Source of the DNA: Slackia heliotrinireducens DSM 20476
GTDB taxonomy: Bacteria; Actinomycetota; Coriobacteriia; Coriobacteriales; Eggerthellaceae
NCBI RefSeq assembly: GCF_000023885.1
Contig: NC_013165.1
Location: 1,364,001-1,428,000 of the forward strand
Length of the DNA: 64,000 nucleotides
Reading direction: 5' to 3'
The translations under genes were made by a program, and so were the position numbers. Under the pieces are notes generated by a model. The model was not told where the DNA came from. It saw only the letters and a program-made list of their open reading frames with translations, and ran no database searches. This document shows positions 45,707-53,655 of the stretch, one piece after another. Numbering within the stretch: the first letter of the stretch is position 1; each line of letters begins with the position of its first letter.

Positions 45707-45772
45707 AATGTGTCAGTAGGGACGTTTCCTTTCGTCTCATTTTTGCGCCAGCGGGGACACATCTGGCCACGT
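45707..45772. repeat. REP-like repeat copy
   Basis: GTGTCAGTAGGGACGTTTCC followed by CTCATTTTTGCGCCAGCGGGGACACATC, nearly the same as the copy near 2990-3045. Confidence 0.75.
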
Positions 45773-45794
45773 CTGAGAGGCGTCGATACGCGCG

Positions 45795-47018
45795 CTAGAC
45801 CCTTGTCAGCTCGTATGCAGGCGACTCGGCTTGTGCCTGCGGGTCGACGAACCAGCAATCATCGGGCGCAACATCAACAGGGAAAACGTTGTTGAGCAGC
45901 TTACGGTTGCGCGCCTGGTGGAACCTGACCAGCACAGGCGTGCGCTCGGCGGAAGCACCGCTCGAACCAGCATCCTGCGCATCGGCCGCCGCGCCTTGTG
46001 CACCCAAAGGCCCCAGCAGCTCGATCTTGCCGGCGTCGTGGGACATGATGTAGCGGAAGCTCTTGGCCAGGCCGCTCAGCTGGGCGCGCGCCTGCGCAAC
46101 AATGTTGCAGCCCGTAAGAATGGGCACCTGGAAGCGGTTCTTGACGCCCACGGTGGGCCGGCACTGGAACACGTAATACGGCACAATGCCGATTCCGACT
46201 AGGTCGTCCATCAGGCGTGCAAGCGTCTCGGGGGTGTCGTTCACGCCCTTCAGGAGCACGGTTTGGTTGCGCACAGGAATGCCCAGTTCAAGCAGTATGC
46301 GAATAGCGTCGCGCGACTCGGGCGTAATCTCGTTGGGGTGGTTGAACTGCGTCACCACATGCAGCTGCACTATATGGTTGAAGCCGGAAAGCAGGTCGAT
46401 AAGCCCGGGGTCGTCCGTGATGCGCTGCGGCAGAACCACGGGAATGCGCGTGCCCAGGCGGATGGTTTTAAGATGCGGGATGGGGGCGAGCGCCTCAAGA
46501 TAGCGGAACAGCGTCTCGTTGCTGTTCATGAGGGCGTCGCCGCCGCTGATCAGGACGTTCGTGATCTCCTCGTGGTCGCGGATGTAGTCGGCCACGGCGT
46601 CGATGTTTCGCACCGTCTCGTCGGCGTCGCGCCCTACAAGCCGCCTGCGGAAACAATGCCGACAGTACATGGCGCACTGGTTGGTGGAAAGAACCAGCGC
46701 AGTCTCGGCATATTTGTGCTGCAGACCAGGCAAAACGGTGCTCTTGGATTCGCCGCTCGTGTCCGCCAGCCCGGAGAAATCCAGCTCCTCGGCCGCAGGG
46801 ATGCACATGCGCCTGACGGGGTCGTCCGGGTCGTTAGGGTTCACCAACGACAGGTAGTACGGGTTGACCAGCAAGGGGTAGTTCTCCTGAATGGACTCCA
46901 GCATCGTGGAATCCGCGTCCGAAAGCTGCAGGAAGTCGCGCAGCTGCTGAATGTCGCTGCAGGACTCGGCCAAAATGCCCTGCCATCCGTCGTTTTTCCT
47001 TACGGTTGCGTTTGCCAT
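45795..47018 (-). CDS. KamA family radical SAM aminomutase
   Basis: Radical SAM/PLP enzyme of the lysine 2,3-aminomutase family. 407 residues from an ATG with GGAGG at 5 bases; longer starts are unsupported. The cluster motif CAMYCRHC gives Cys115, Cys119 and Cys122. GGDALM (near 165) and the later PYYVFQCRPTVGVKNRFQ match the PLP-binding and C-terminal core. Length fits KamA (about 410-420) better than EpmB (about 340). Substrate (lysine, glutamate or other) is not settled; no lysine-fermentation genes are adjacent. Confidence 0.85.
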   Translation of the reverse strand: MANATVRKNDGWQGILAESCSDIQQLRDFLQLSDADSTMLESIQENYPLLVNPYYLSLVNPNDPDDPVRRMCIPAAEELDFSGLADTSGESKSTVLPGLQHKYAETALVLSTNQCAMYCRHCFRRRLVGRDADETVRNIDAVADYIRDHEEITNVLISGGDALMNSNETLFRYLEALAPIPHLKTIRLGTRIPVVLPQRITDDPGLIDLLSGFNHIVQLHVVTQFNHPNEITPESRDAIRILLELGIPVRNQTVLLKGVNDTPETLARLMDDLVGIGIVPYYVFQCRPTVGVKNRFQVPILTGCNIVAQARAQLSGLAKSFRYIMSHDAGKIELLGPLGAQGAAADAQDAGSSGASAERTPVLVRFHQARNRKLLNNVFPVDVAPDDCWFVDPQAQAESPAYELTRV

Positions 47019-47560
47019 GGGAGCCTCCAAGCGTGTTTCGGATCGGACGTGAGTGTGCGGAAGCGCCGCTCGTTCGATCGCGTGTCGTGCGAAGCGTGCG
47101 GCGGCGCTGCATGTTGGAAAAGTGGGCTCCTGGAAGTCTGCTGGGTGTTGCGGGTAGAAACCCACTAGACGGGGAGCGTGTTAGAGATTCCATGGTCCCA
47201 GGAGCCAAAGGAATCGTATAGGAAGGGGAGCAACGCCCCACAAACGCGACGTGCGCCGAAAAACGTACGAGTTTGCAATCGAATCAACATCGCCGCAGGT
47301 GAGCGACGTATACGGAAACGCTGGTCTCTGCGCCTTGGAGGAATTGTGTTGCGAAAACCACGGACGAAGCACGCAAAAGGCGCCCGCAGGGCAAATGTGA
47401 ACGCGCTACAAATCAGGTTTGTATGCGGTTGGTGTTGCTCTGTTAGGATGCACCCCGTTGGCCTGATGACACCCTTGCAAAAGGCTGACTTAGGCGGGAG
47501 GATGCCATATCGGCCAGGAAGGCTCTTGTGCCAGTTTTGAATCGAGAAGCCAACCGTGTC
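47019..47560. other. Spacer upstream of the KamA-family gene
   Basis: No gene is supported. A possible plus-strand promoter for the structured RNA further on is TTGTAT near 47419 with TAGGAT about 19 bases later, but it is weak. Confidence 0.3.
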
Positions 47561-47567
47561 CTCTACG

Positions 47568-47835
47568 CAGGCCCCGTCCGCGTGTCGCAAAACCGAATGA
47601 GATCAGTTGCGAAAGTCCGTATCCATAAGTCCCTACCCACTTTCGTGCCTGGACGGGGCCTGAAAACCGCCACTCGAGATGATGCCGAAGTCGATTCGTG
47701 ATGACGGCGCTGGCCGCCTGAACCAGCGTCCGGAGTCATGAATACAGTCGTGGTCGACGACGGCATTGCCTGCGGGTCGATGCAGGACAAGGCCGCCTGA
47801 AGATTTATCGGAGCCAGGCGGCCTTCTCGTTTTTT
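47568..47835 (+). ncRNA. Candidate structured RNA ending in an intrinsic terminator
   Basis: A run of strong dyads on the plus strand: CAGGCCCCGTCC (47568-47579) with GGACGGGGCCTG (47651-47662), 12 perfect pairs enclosing 71 bases; ATGAC/GTCAT plus CGCTGG/CCAGCG between 47701 and 47739; CCTGC/GCAGG near 47769-47786; and finally an 11-bp terminator stem AAGGCCGCCTG/CAGGCGGCCTT followed by CTCGTTTTTT. No plus-strand gene follows for 1.6 kb, so a free transcript of about 270 nt is the simplest reading. No known RNA family was recognised. Confidence 0.5.
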
Positions 47836-48300
47836 ATGGTCGAGAATCACAGCAGGGTGGATTCGTGTTCATAAAGGTTCGCGATGTGGTCTACTGAAGA
47901 AATCCTCAGGGAAATAGGTGCATGATTCCACGGCGCATCGGTGTGCGGTTTCGCAAGCCTTCGGTGTGCACTGATGCGTGTCCCAAGTCCGGCATCGCTG
48001 GGTTTTTCCTTTATAGAATCGACGTCGGTGGCTCAGATGGCACTCCGGGGCCATGGAGAGATAGCGAAGAGTAGTCAAGCACAAAGGGGTGCAGGGGCTA
48101 AGGGCGATGGGGCGAGCCCGAAGAGCATTGACCATTCGTGCGGGTGTGCGCCGTCGACTGTGCAGGAAGTCGAGAAGCGGATACGTGTGTCCGGGGCCGG
48201 GCGGCCTCTGCTATTCGACGCTCGGCCGCGACGTACGCCCGCTCAGCGGCGACGACGGAGCCTCCGAGCGGGCGTACATGACATGATGCTATCCGTCGCG
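47836..48300. other. Spacer with two hairpins, no gene
   Basis: Contains a dyad CGCATCG...TGATGCG near 47934-47978 and a perfect 12-bp inverted repeat GTACGCCCGCTC (48233-48244) / GAGCGGGCGTAC (48266-48277). The latter lies just after the bile salt hydrolase stop on the minus strand and may stop its transcript, although no T run follows. Confidence 0.4.
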
Positions 48301-49248
48301 CTACACGATGACGAGGTCGCAGCCTTGCGCATCGTAATCCGACAAGGAAACCGAGCGTATGGCGGGATCGTCGTAGGTCGAGTAGTAATAGGTGTTGGTG
48401 CGGCATGAAACGCCGCCCGTATAGATGGTCAGCTCGAACTCTCCGTTGGTCATGCGGGCGGCGCCGTCGACCATCGAAACGCCGCCGAGCGTGTGGAACA
48501 GGCGGCTCACGTTTTCCTCTTCGGTGTCCTTGCGGGGGTAGTGCGCGTTGAGGTAGGCCACGCGCACGAATCGCGACGGCGAATAATAGTCGCCAGGCAG
48601 CCCCCGCATCCCGCCGCCCGAGCCGTAAGCGGTCAGCTCGCCTGCGCCCCACGAAAGCGGACCGGGAACACCGGGCGTCACGTTGATGTAGTTGCGGAGG
48701 TTCTCAGCATGCCACGCGAATCCGGGTTGGTTTGTCAGCACGTCGAATTCGTCATGGAACACCTGCATGCCGTCGGCGGTGTATTCGACGACTATCGAGC
48801 GCTTCGCGTCGCCGATAATCCAATGCAGAAGCGACGAGGGATACTTCTCGTTGATGGGCTCATCGACGATCGCGACATGCGCAAGGGCGGCTTCCACTTC
48901 GTCGACCGTCCGGAAGCTCGCGGTCACCCACAAGGGGAACTCATACGCCGCAACGTTGGTCTTGCCGTCTATGGCGTTCGGAGCGTATTGCGCATAGCCC
49001 GGAAAGTTCAGGCCCGCGACGGCCAGCCCGGCGTCATTCGCGCAGTCGAAATACAGCGGGACATGTTGCTGGACAATGCCCATGCCGAATACGGCGTGCT
49101 TGATTTCGGTTATCGCGTTGAAAGGCGAAACAGGCGTGTAGCCGGTGGGCGTGATGACGACCTGCTCGCCGTAGGAGCAGCTCCAGTCGAGATTGCGTCC
49201 GAAATACATGTTGCCGTCATTGTCGACGAATCTAATCCCTGTGCACAT
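48301..49248 (-). CDS. bsh: Bile salt hydrolase / choloylglycine hydrolase family
   Basis: Ntn-type amidase that removes glycine or taurine from conjugated bile salts (penicillin V acylase is the sister activity). 315 residues. The start is fixed by Met-Cys: after Met removal Cys2 becomes the nucleophile, and GTGAGG precedes the ATG. Arg18 and Asp21 (FGRNLDW) match the catalytic positions of known enzymes. The later conserved segments AGLNFPGYA (near 80), LTNQPGFAWHAENLRNY with the TNxP Asn (near 172-188) and a YYSPSRFVR Arg (near 230) are also present. Bile salt versus penicillin V preference is not certain. Confidence 0.92.
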   Translation of the reverse strand: MCTGIRFVDNDGNMYFGRNLDWSCSYGEQVVITPTGYTPVSPFNAITEIKHAVFGMGIVQQHVPLYFDCANDAGLAVAGLNFPGYAQYAPNAIDGKTNVAAYEFPLWVTASFRTVDEVEAALAHVAIVDEPINEKYPSSLLHWIIGDAKRSIVVEYTADGMQVFHDEFDVLTNQPGFAWHAENLRNYINVTPGVPGPLSWGAGELTAYGSGGGMRGLPGDYYSPSRFVRVAYLNAHYPRKDTEEENVSRLFHTLGGVSMVDGAARMTNGEFELTIYTGGVSCRTNTYYYSTYDDPAIRSVSLSDYDAQGCDLVIV

Positions 49249-49489
49249 GGCGTACCTCACTTTCCCCGTCCGTGTGCAGTTAGCGACGCAGCCATTATCG
49301 TGCATCGCTGGAACAGGTGGCCATAAGGGCAACGCAGGTTTTCGATTCGCGGCTGAAAAGGCTGCTTGGTCGTTCCCAATCCCATACGGCACTTTGCGCG
49401 AAGCGGGCTTTTGACTTTTGCTTTCCTGTAGGCAGGCAGGGCGTCTCTTGAGCGTGTACAATGGGCACGATGGGAAACGGGGTGGACAA

Positions 49490-50002
49490 ATGGATGACAT
49501 GCCTGAAAACAATGCGGTTGACAAAGACGGGGGCTTTCTTGTGCGCAAGGTGGCCGGGCGCACGCGTTTCGTCGCAACGGTGCCTGCGGTGGGCCTGCTG
49601 ATCTCTTCGGTCGTGCTGGCGTTAGAGACGCTCGTCGCGCTGGTCGTCTCGTCGGGCGAATACCTGATGGGCGAAATCAGCCTGCACGACCTGACCATCG
49701 ATTTCATCGAGGACGCCGACGCGTTCCTGCTCGCCGTTGCGCTGTACATACTGTCGATCGGCCTCGTGAACCTATTCATTAGCGAGAACATCCCTCTTCC
49801 CAAATGGCTCGAGTTCAGAGATTTCGACGACCTGAAGGAGCGGTTGACCGGCGTCATCGTTGTGATGATCGGCGTGTTCTTCCTGGGCCACGTGCTGAAA
49901 GGGGCTCAGGGCATCGATACGCTATGGATCGGGCTGGGCTGCGCCGCAATCATCATCGCCCTGTCGGTCTTCATGGGGACGGTTTTCAAGCACGGAGATT
50001 AG
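49490..50002 (+). CDS. YqhA/UPF0114-like membrane protein
   Basis: 170 residues from the ATG at 49490 (GGGGTGG upstream); an ATG three codons later is an alternative. Three or four membrane helices: VATVPAVGLLISSVVLALE near 29-47, a second near 85-100 and two at the C-terminus. The pattern of a long amphipathic stretch with PLPKWLEFRDFDDLKERL between helices is typical of the YqhA family. Function unknown in any organism. Confidence 0.82.
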   Translation: MDDMPENNAVDKDGGFLVRKVAGRTRFVATVPAVGLLISSVVLALETLVALVVSSGEYLMGEISLHDLTIDFIEDADAFLLAVALYILSIGLVNLFISENIPLPKWLEFRDFDDLKERLTGVIVVMIGVFFLGHVLKGAQGIDTLWIGLGCAAIIIALSVFMGTVFKHGD

Positions 50003-50042
50003 CGAGCAGGGAAGTATCGTAATATACCTGTGACATCGAGGG

Positions 50043-50066
50043 CCGCGCGCTTCATCTAGCGCGCGG
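50043..50066 (+). terminator. Hairpin after the YqhA-like gene
   Basis: CCGCGCGC/GCGCGCGG, an 8-bp stem with 8-base loop, followed by CTTCTTG; a moderately good terminator. Confidence 0.6.
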
Positions 50067-50773
50067 CTTCTTGCGGTGTGTGAGGCACGACAAGGATTAT
50101 CGCTCATTTTGCTGCTGTGTCTGCGGCGATGTCCAGGTGCACAGCTTTGCGTAATGGGTGAAGAAAGTACCGATACTTATAAATGTGAGCAATAGGACAC
50201 ATTGCGCATGCCGGAGGGCTCTCCAGTGAGCCAGCAGAATGTGTGCCAAGTAGGTTCTATTGCCCGAAAGGCCAAACCTCGTCGTAGCGTCCGCCTGCGC
50301 GGCTCATCCGGCTTGGACCCATCGCCTGCGAGCAAAACCTGTAGCCAGTCCAAACAATGAACAACTATCGTCTCAATGCATGCCGCCATACCATCCTTGG
50401 CAAGAGCTCGGCAGGCCATCGCTAGCGCAAACACTCAAACCCAAAGCAGATGCACCCCTTCGCTAAAGCACCCGAATGCCCACCTGAAATGCGGTTAGGA
50501 GCCATCTGGAAGCCAGTTTTAGTGGTTGGATATACCCATCATGGCGGCAACTGGGTCGTTTCTTGCGGCTACAAGCCCGTTTGCGCTACATTTTCGCTAT
50601 CCATAAAACAATTAAAGCTAACTCAAACTACAATACGCTCAGCAATTCGATCAACGACGTAGGGCGAATGAAGCGTTGTGGTTTCGCTCTTACGGAATTG
50701 TCGAATGGGGAACGTGACTGAGGGTATGCGGTCATGGCAACCATTGCAAAGTTGCCAAACCAAAAAGGACATA
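50067..50773. other. A/T-richer spacer at the left edge of the glycan locus
   Basis: No supported gene. Base composition shifts towards A+T here. GGCAAC/GTTGCC forms a small hairpin at 50738-50757, just before the first copy of the leader RNA element. A TACAAT near 50629 is a possible -10 for the long leader. Confidence 0.4.
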
Positions 50774-50892
50774 GCTTGGTTTCGCAGAATCGTCGCTTCG
50801 GCGCGTTCTGGCTGGGTCAAGAGGATGAATACAGCGCCAATAATGCAGACGTCGTAACGTCTGCATATAACGCAATTCACCCTTGACCAAGC
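50774..50892 (+). promoter_or_regulatory. Leader RNA element, copy A (LoaP-operon structured leader)
   Basis: A three-way junction can be drawn. P1: GCTTGG 50774-50779 with CCAAGC 50887-50892. P2 (50784-50812): GCAGAA, CG and CGC pair with GCG, CG and TTCTG/C around a TTCG tetraloop, with single bulges. P3: TCAAG 50817-50821 with CTTGA 50882-50886, GG/CC, TGAAT 50826-50830 with ATTCA 50875-50879, GCG/CGC. P4: a 9-bp perfect stem ATGCAGACG/CGTCTGCAT at 50843-50851 and 50858-50866. The P2 region is repeated exactly in copy B. Confidence 0.65.
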
Positions 50893-51254
50893 CGGAAACT
50901 GCAACTCGCACTACAGCCATGCCAATGTAGAAGCGCCGATGTTAAAACCCAGCCCAAAAGCTGCTTTTAACGAATCGGAGTCGAAGCGAAACCATACCAT
51001 TCAAGGTATATATGCCAGAGAACATAGGTACATATTACCATATTTGAATTCTATGTGTCAATTCACCTTCTAGACAAGTTCCTTGAATAGAGTTGGAGCG
51101 CGCTCAAACTAAAATTCTGTCGATCAATTTGTTAGATAAGCGTTCGTTTTACGTGCACCGCTGGGGTCAACGATTCTTGACGGCAAAGTGCTCGCAAAAA
51201 GGGCTGAATTCAGCCAGTTAGCCATTCATGTTGGCCAACTAACGGAAGGGACAT
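50893..51254. other. Spacer between the two leader RNA elements
   Basis: A/T-rich with several dyads: GTTAAAA...TTTTAAC near 50941-50970, the palindrome GGCTGAATTCAGCC near 51201-51215 and GTTAG/CTAAC at 51217-51243. A TTGACG near 51177 is a possible -35. No gene is supported; no clear intrinsic terminator with a T run was found. Confidence 0.4.
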
Positions 51255-51375
51255 AGCTTGGTTTCGCAGAATCGTCGCTTCGGCGCGTTCTGGCTGGTCA
51301 AGGGGATGAATACAACGCAGGATCGCGCGGCTGCCAGGCGGCCGCGTTAACAACGTTGTACTCCCTTGATAAGCT
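51255..51375 (+). promoter_or_regulatory. Leader RNA element, copy B (immediately before loaP)
   Basis: Same architecture as copy A. P1: AGCTTG 51255-51260 with TAAGCT 51370-51375 (one G-T). P2 is identical in sequence to copy A. P3: TCAAGGG 51298-51304 with CCCTTGA 51363-51369 and TACAACG 51311-51317 with CGTTGTA 51354-51360. P4: CGCGGCTGC 51326-51334 with GCGGCCGCG 51338-51346 (one T-G). P3 and P4 differ in sequence from copy A but keep pairing. It ends 27 bases before the loaP ATG. Confidence 0.68.
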
Positions 51376-51402
51376 GGAACGTCTGAGAAACCAACAATCA
51401 TT

Positions 51403-51912
51403 ATGTGGTACGTAATCCAAGTAGGAACCAATCAAGAAGACCGCGTCATCGGTCTCATTCGGTCGTTCGTCGGTAAGGATGTCCTGAAAGAGGCGTTTGT
51501 ACCCCAGGTCGAAGTCATGCGCCGTTCTAGGGGGCAATGGCAGAAGCGCAAGGAGCTTCTGCTACCAGGATACGTCTTTGTGATTGCGACAGATCCCGAA
51601 AAGCTAAATCAGGCGCTTATCGATGTACCGGCTTTTACGCGCCTCCTGGGTAATGACGTCTCTTTTACGCCATTGCTGGATGATGAGATTAAATTCCTCG
51701 AAGCTTTTACGGCCCCAGATCGACGGATTGTTCGCATGAGCAAAGGCGTGATCGAAGGCGATCAGATCATTATCAACGAAGGTCCGCTGAGAGGCCAAAC
51801 TGGCCTGATTAAGCGCATTGACCGTCACAAGCGTTTGGCGTATCTCGAGATGACGGTCATGGGTCGTAAGAAGATGATCAAAGTCGGTCTCGAGATTGTT
51901 TCCAAGAGTTAA
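51403..51912 (+). CDS. loaP: LoaP-type transcription antiterminator (NusG paralogue)
   Basis: Specialised NusG-family protein of 169 residues. The NGN domain begins MWYVIQVGTNQEDRV and contains KRKELLLPGYVFV near residues 44-56; the C-terminal KOW domain reads EGPLRGQTGLIKRIDRHKRLAYLEM near 126-150. LoaP proteins in Firmicutes and actinobacteria sit in front of polysaccharide or polyketide operons and antiterminate them using a leader RNA hairpin. Here it is the first gene of a long glycan operon and is preceded by two copies of a structured leader. Confidence 0.92.
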   Translation: MWYVIQVGTNQEDRVIGLIRSFVGKDVLKEAFVPQVEVMRRSRGQWQKRKELLLPGYVFVIATDPEKLNQALIDVPAFTRLLGNDVSFTPLLDDEIKFLEAFTAPDRRIVRMSKGVIEGDQIIINEGPLRGQTGLIKRIDRHKRLAYLEMTVMGRKKMIKVGLEIVSKS

Positions 51913-51962
51913 AGAGTGACACGCAAGCCTTCGCACAACCAGAAGATGACGAGGGCAGAGTT

Positions 51963-52871
51963 GTGAGCGCTCCTTTGATGGAGCGCTCGAAAGAAAAGGC
52001 TACAGAGGTTTTCCGCATGATTCCATCGATGAATGCTGCTTCTAAACAAGTAGAGTCAATGATAGATTCTGGAACACAAACAACTGGCAGTGATAATGTG
52101 ATTCGGATTTCCCGTGATGGCATTCTGCAAAATGTCGTCAATGCTGATGGTTTTGGAAATAGAGAAGTCGATTATCGTTCTTGTAATCTTTGCCCTGACG
52201 ACATGGGCCTTGCCGCGGTTGACGAAACAACTCAGGTCGAAAAGCCCGTAATCAAAAAACCGCTTTACTATCGGTTTATTAAACGGGTTTTCGATATATG
52301 CTTTAGCGCTTGCGTAATTGTGGTCGGGTTTCTTCCTGGCCTGATATTGAGTGGATTCATAATGAGGGACACTGGCGGAAGTCCCATTTATTCTTCCGAA
52401 CGCATTGGTCGTGGGGGCAAACCATTCAAGGTATACAAGTTTCGTTCGATGGTTGCTGATTCGGACAATCTCGAGAAGTATTTTACGCCTGAACAGCTTG
52501 AGCTTTGGCATCTCGAGCATAAGGTTGAGGACGATCCCCGGATTACCAAACTTGGCCGGTTTTTGAGGTCGTCGAGCATCGATGAGTTTCCCCAGTTCAT
52601 TAATGTGTTACTAGGTCAGATTAGTGTTATCGGACCACGTGTGATTACGGCTGAAGAAGTGGGATATTTTGGTAAGGATCGCGATTGCCTTCTTTCGGTC
52701 CCGCCGGGAATTACGGGACTTTGGCAGACAAGCGAGCGCAATAAGGCAACTTTTGAAAGCGGAGCTCGTCAGGAGCTCGAGCTCTTCTACGCTCGCAACT
52801 GCAGCTTGAAGACTGATGCCGAAATATTTCTAAAGACTTTTAAAACCATGATTGAAGGGACGGGGAAGTAG
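51963..52871 (+). CDS. Undecaprenyl-phosphate sugar-1-phosphate transferase (priming enzyme)
   Basis: Initiates repeat-unit assembly by moving a sugar-1-phosphate onto undecaprenyl phosphate. 302 residues from GTG 51963; the ATG at 52017 with AGAGG at 8 bases is a credible shorter start. After a variable 100-residue N-terminus come one membrane helix (DICFSACVIVVGFLPGLIL) and the bacterial sugar-transferase domain: YSSERIGRGGKPFKVYKFRSM near 140-160, DDPRITKLGRFLRSSSIDEFPQ near 190-210 and GITGLWQTSERN near 250. Short WcaJ/EpsL-type architecture. Confidence 0.92.
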   Translation: MSAPLMERSKEKATEVFRMIPSMNAASKQVESMIDSGTQTTGSDNVIRISRDGILQNVVNADGFGNREVDYRSCNLCPDDMGLAAVDETTQVEKPVIKKPLYYRFIKRVFDICFSACVIVVGFLPGLILSGFIMRDTGGSPIYSSERIGRGGKPFKVYKFRSMVADSDNLEKYFTPEQLELWHLEHKVEDDPRITKLGRFLRSSSIDEFPQFINVLLGQISVIGPRVITAEEVGYFGKDRDCLLSVPPGITGLWQTSERNKATFESGARQELELFYARNCSLKTDAEIFLKTFKTMIEGTGK

Positions 52872-52872
52872 C

Positions 52873-53655
52873 ATGCCTCATGAAGTCAATCGGAGGGATT
52901 TGACGATTGTAGTTGCTACTCACAAGCCCTACTGGATGCCGGATGACCCTTGCTATCTTCCCGTACAGGTAAATGCCGGCTCTATGCAGCCGATAAGAGG
53001 ATTTCAGCCTGATAATGTAGGGGATAATATTTCAGAAAAGAATCCAAATTACTGCGAACTCACGGCATTGTATTGGGCCTGGAAGAACCTCGAATCGGAA
53101 TACCTGGGACTTGCCCATTACAGACGTCATTTCGCAGCACGCAGGCTTGGAGATAAGAAATCTCGAGTTGCAAGTGGTGATCAACTTAAAAATGCTTTGT
53201 CGCATGTCGATGTGTTGCTGCCGACGCCGCGGAATTACTTTATTGAGACTAACTATAGCCAATATGTCCATGCCCACCACGAAGAAGATCTTGCCTTTAC
53301 CCGGGAGATCCTGACGGAGTATGAACCGCATCTCGTTGGTTTGTACGACGAAGTAATGAATCGCACGTACGGGCATAGGTTCAACATGTTTGTCATGAAG
53401 CGCACAGTGGCAGATGAGTGGTGCGAGTGGCTCTTTAAGGTTTTATTTGAGTTGGAGAATAGGCTGGACATCAGTAACTACAGCGCAAACGATGCTCGAG
53501 TGTTCGGCTTCGTGAGTGAGCGGCTACTGGATTATTGGGTCGAATCGCGAGGCATTGCATATGTAGAGATGCCCGTGGTAAACCTTGAGAGCCAGCACTG
53601 GTTTAAGAAAGGGGCTAGCTTCTTGGCTAGAAAGGTTGCTGGCAGTCGTGGTTAA
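52873..53655 (+). CDS. DUF4422-type glycosyltransferase
   Basis: 260 residues. Opens with LTIVVATHKPYWMPDD near residues 10-25 and contains the family signature YCELTALYWAWKN (near 59-71) followed by GLAHYRRHF (near 79-87). DUF4422 proteins are found in capsule and teichoic-type clusters and are predicted glycosyltransferases (galactofuranosyl or similar). The ATG lies one base after the stop of the previous gene, and the 3' end overlaps the next gene's start. Confidence 0.88.
   Translation: MPHEVNRRDLTIVVATHKPYWMPDDPCYLPVQVNAGSMQPIRGFQPDNVGDNISEKNPNYCELTALYWAWKNLESEYLGLAHYRRHFAARRLGDKKSRVASGDQLKNALSHVDVLLPTPRNYFIETNYSQYVHAHHEEDLAFTREILTEYEPHLVGLYDEVMNRTYGHRFNMFVMKRTVADEWCEWLFKVLFELENRLDISNYSANDARVFGFVSERLLDYWVESRGIAYVEMPVVNLESQHWFKKGASFLARKVAGSRG

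Noticed and set aside
47568-47835. Possible RNase P RNA, because of GCGAAAGTCCG near 47610
   Set aside because: The match is too short; the conserved core blocks of RNase P RNA and its expected length are missing.
50177-50434. An 85-codon minus-strand frame in the spacer before the glycan locus
   Set aside because: No start signal, no similarity to any recognised family, and the region appears noncoding on both strands.
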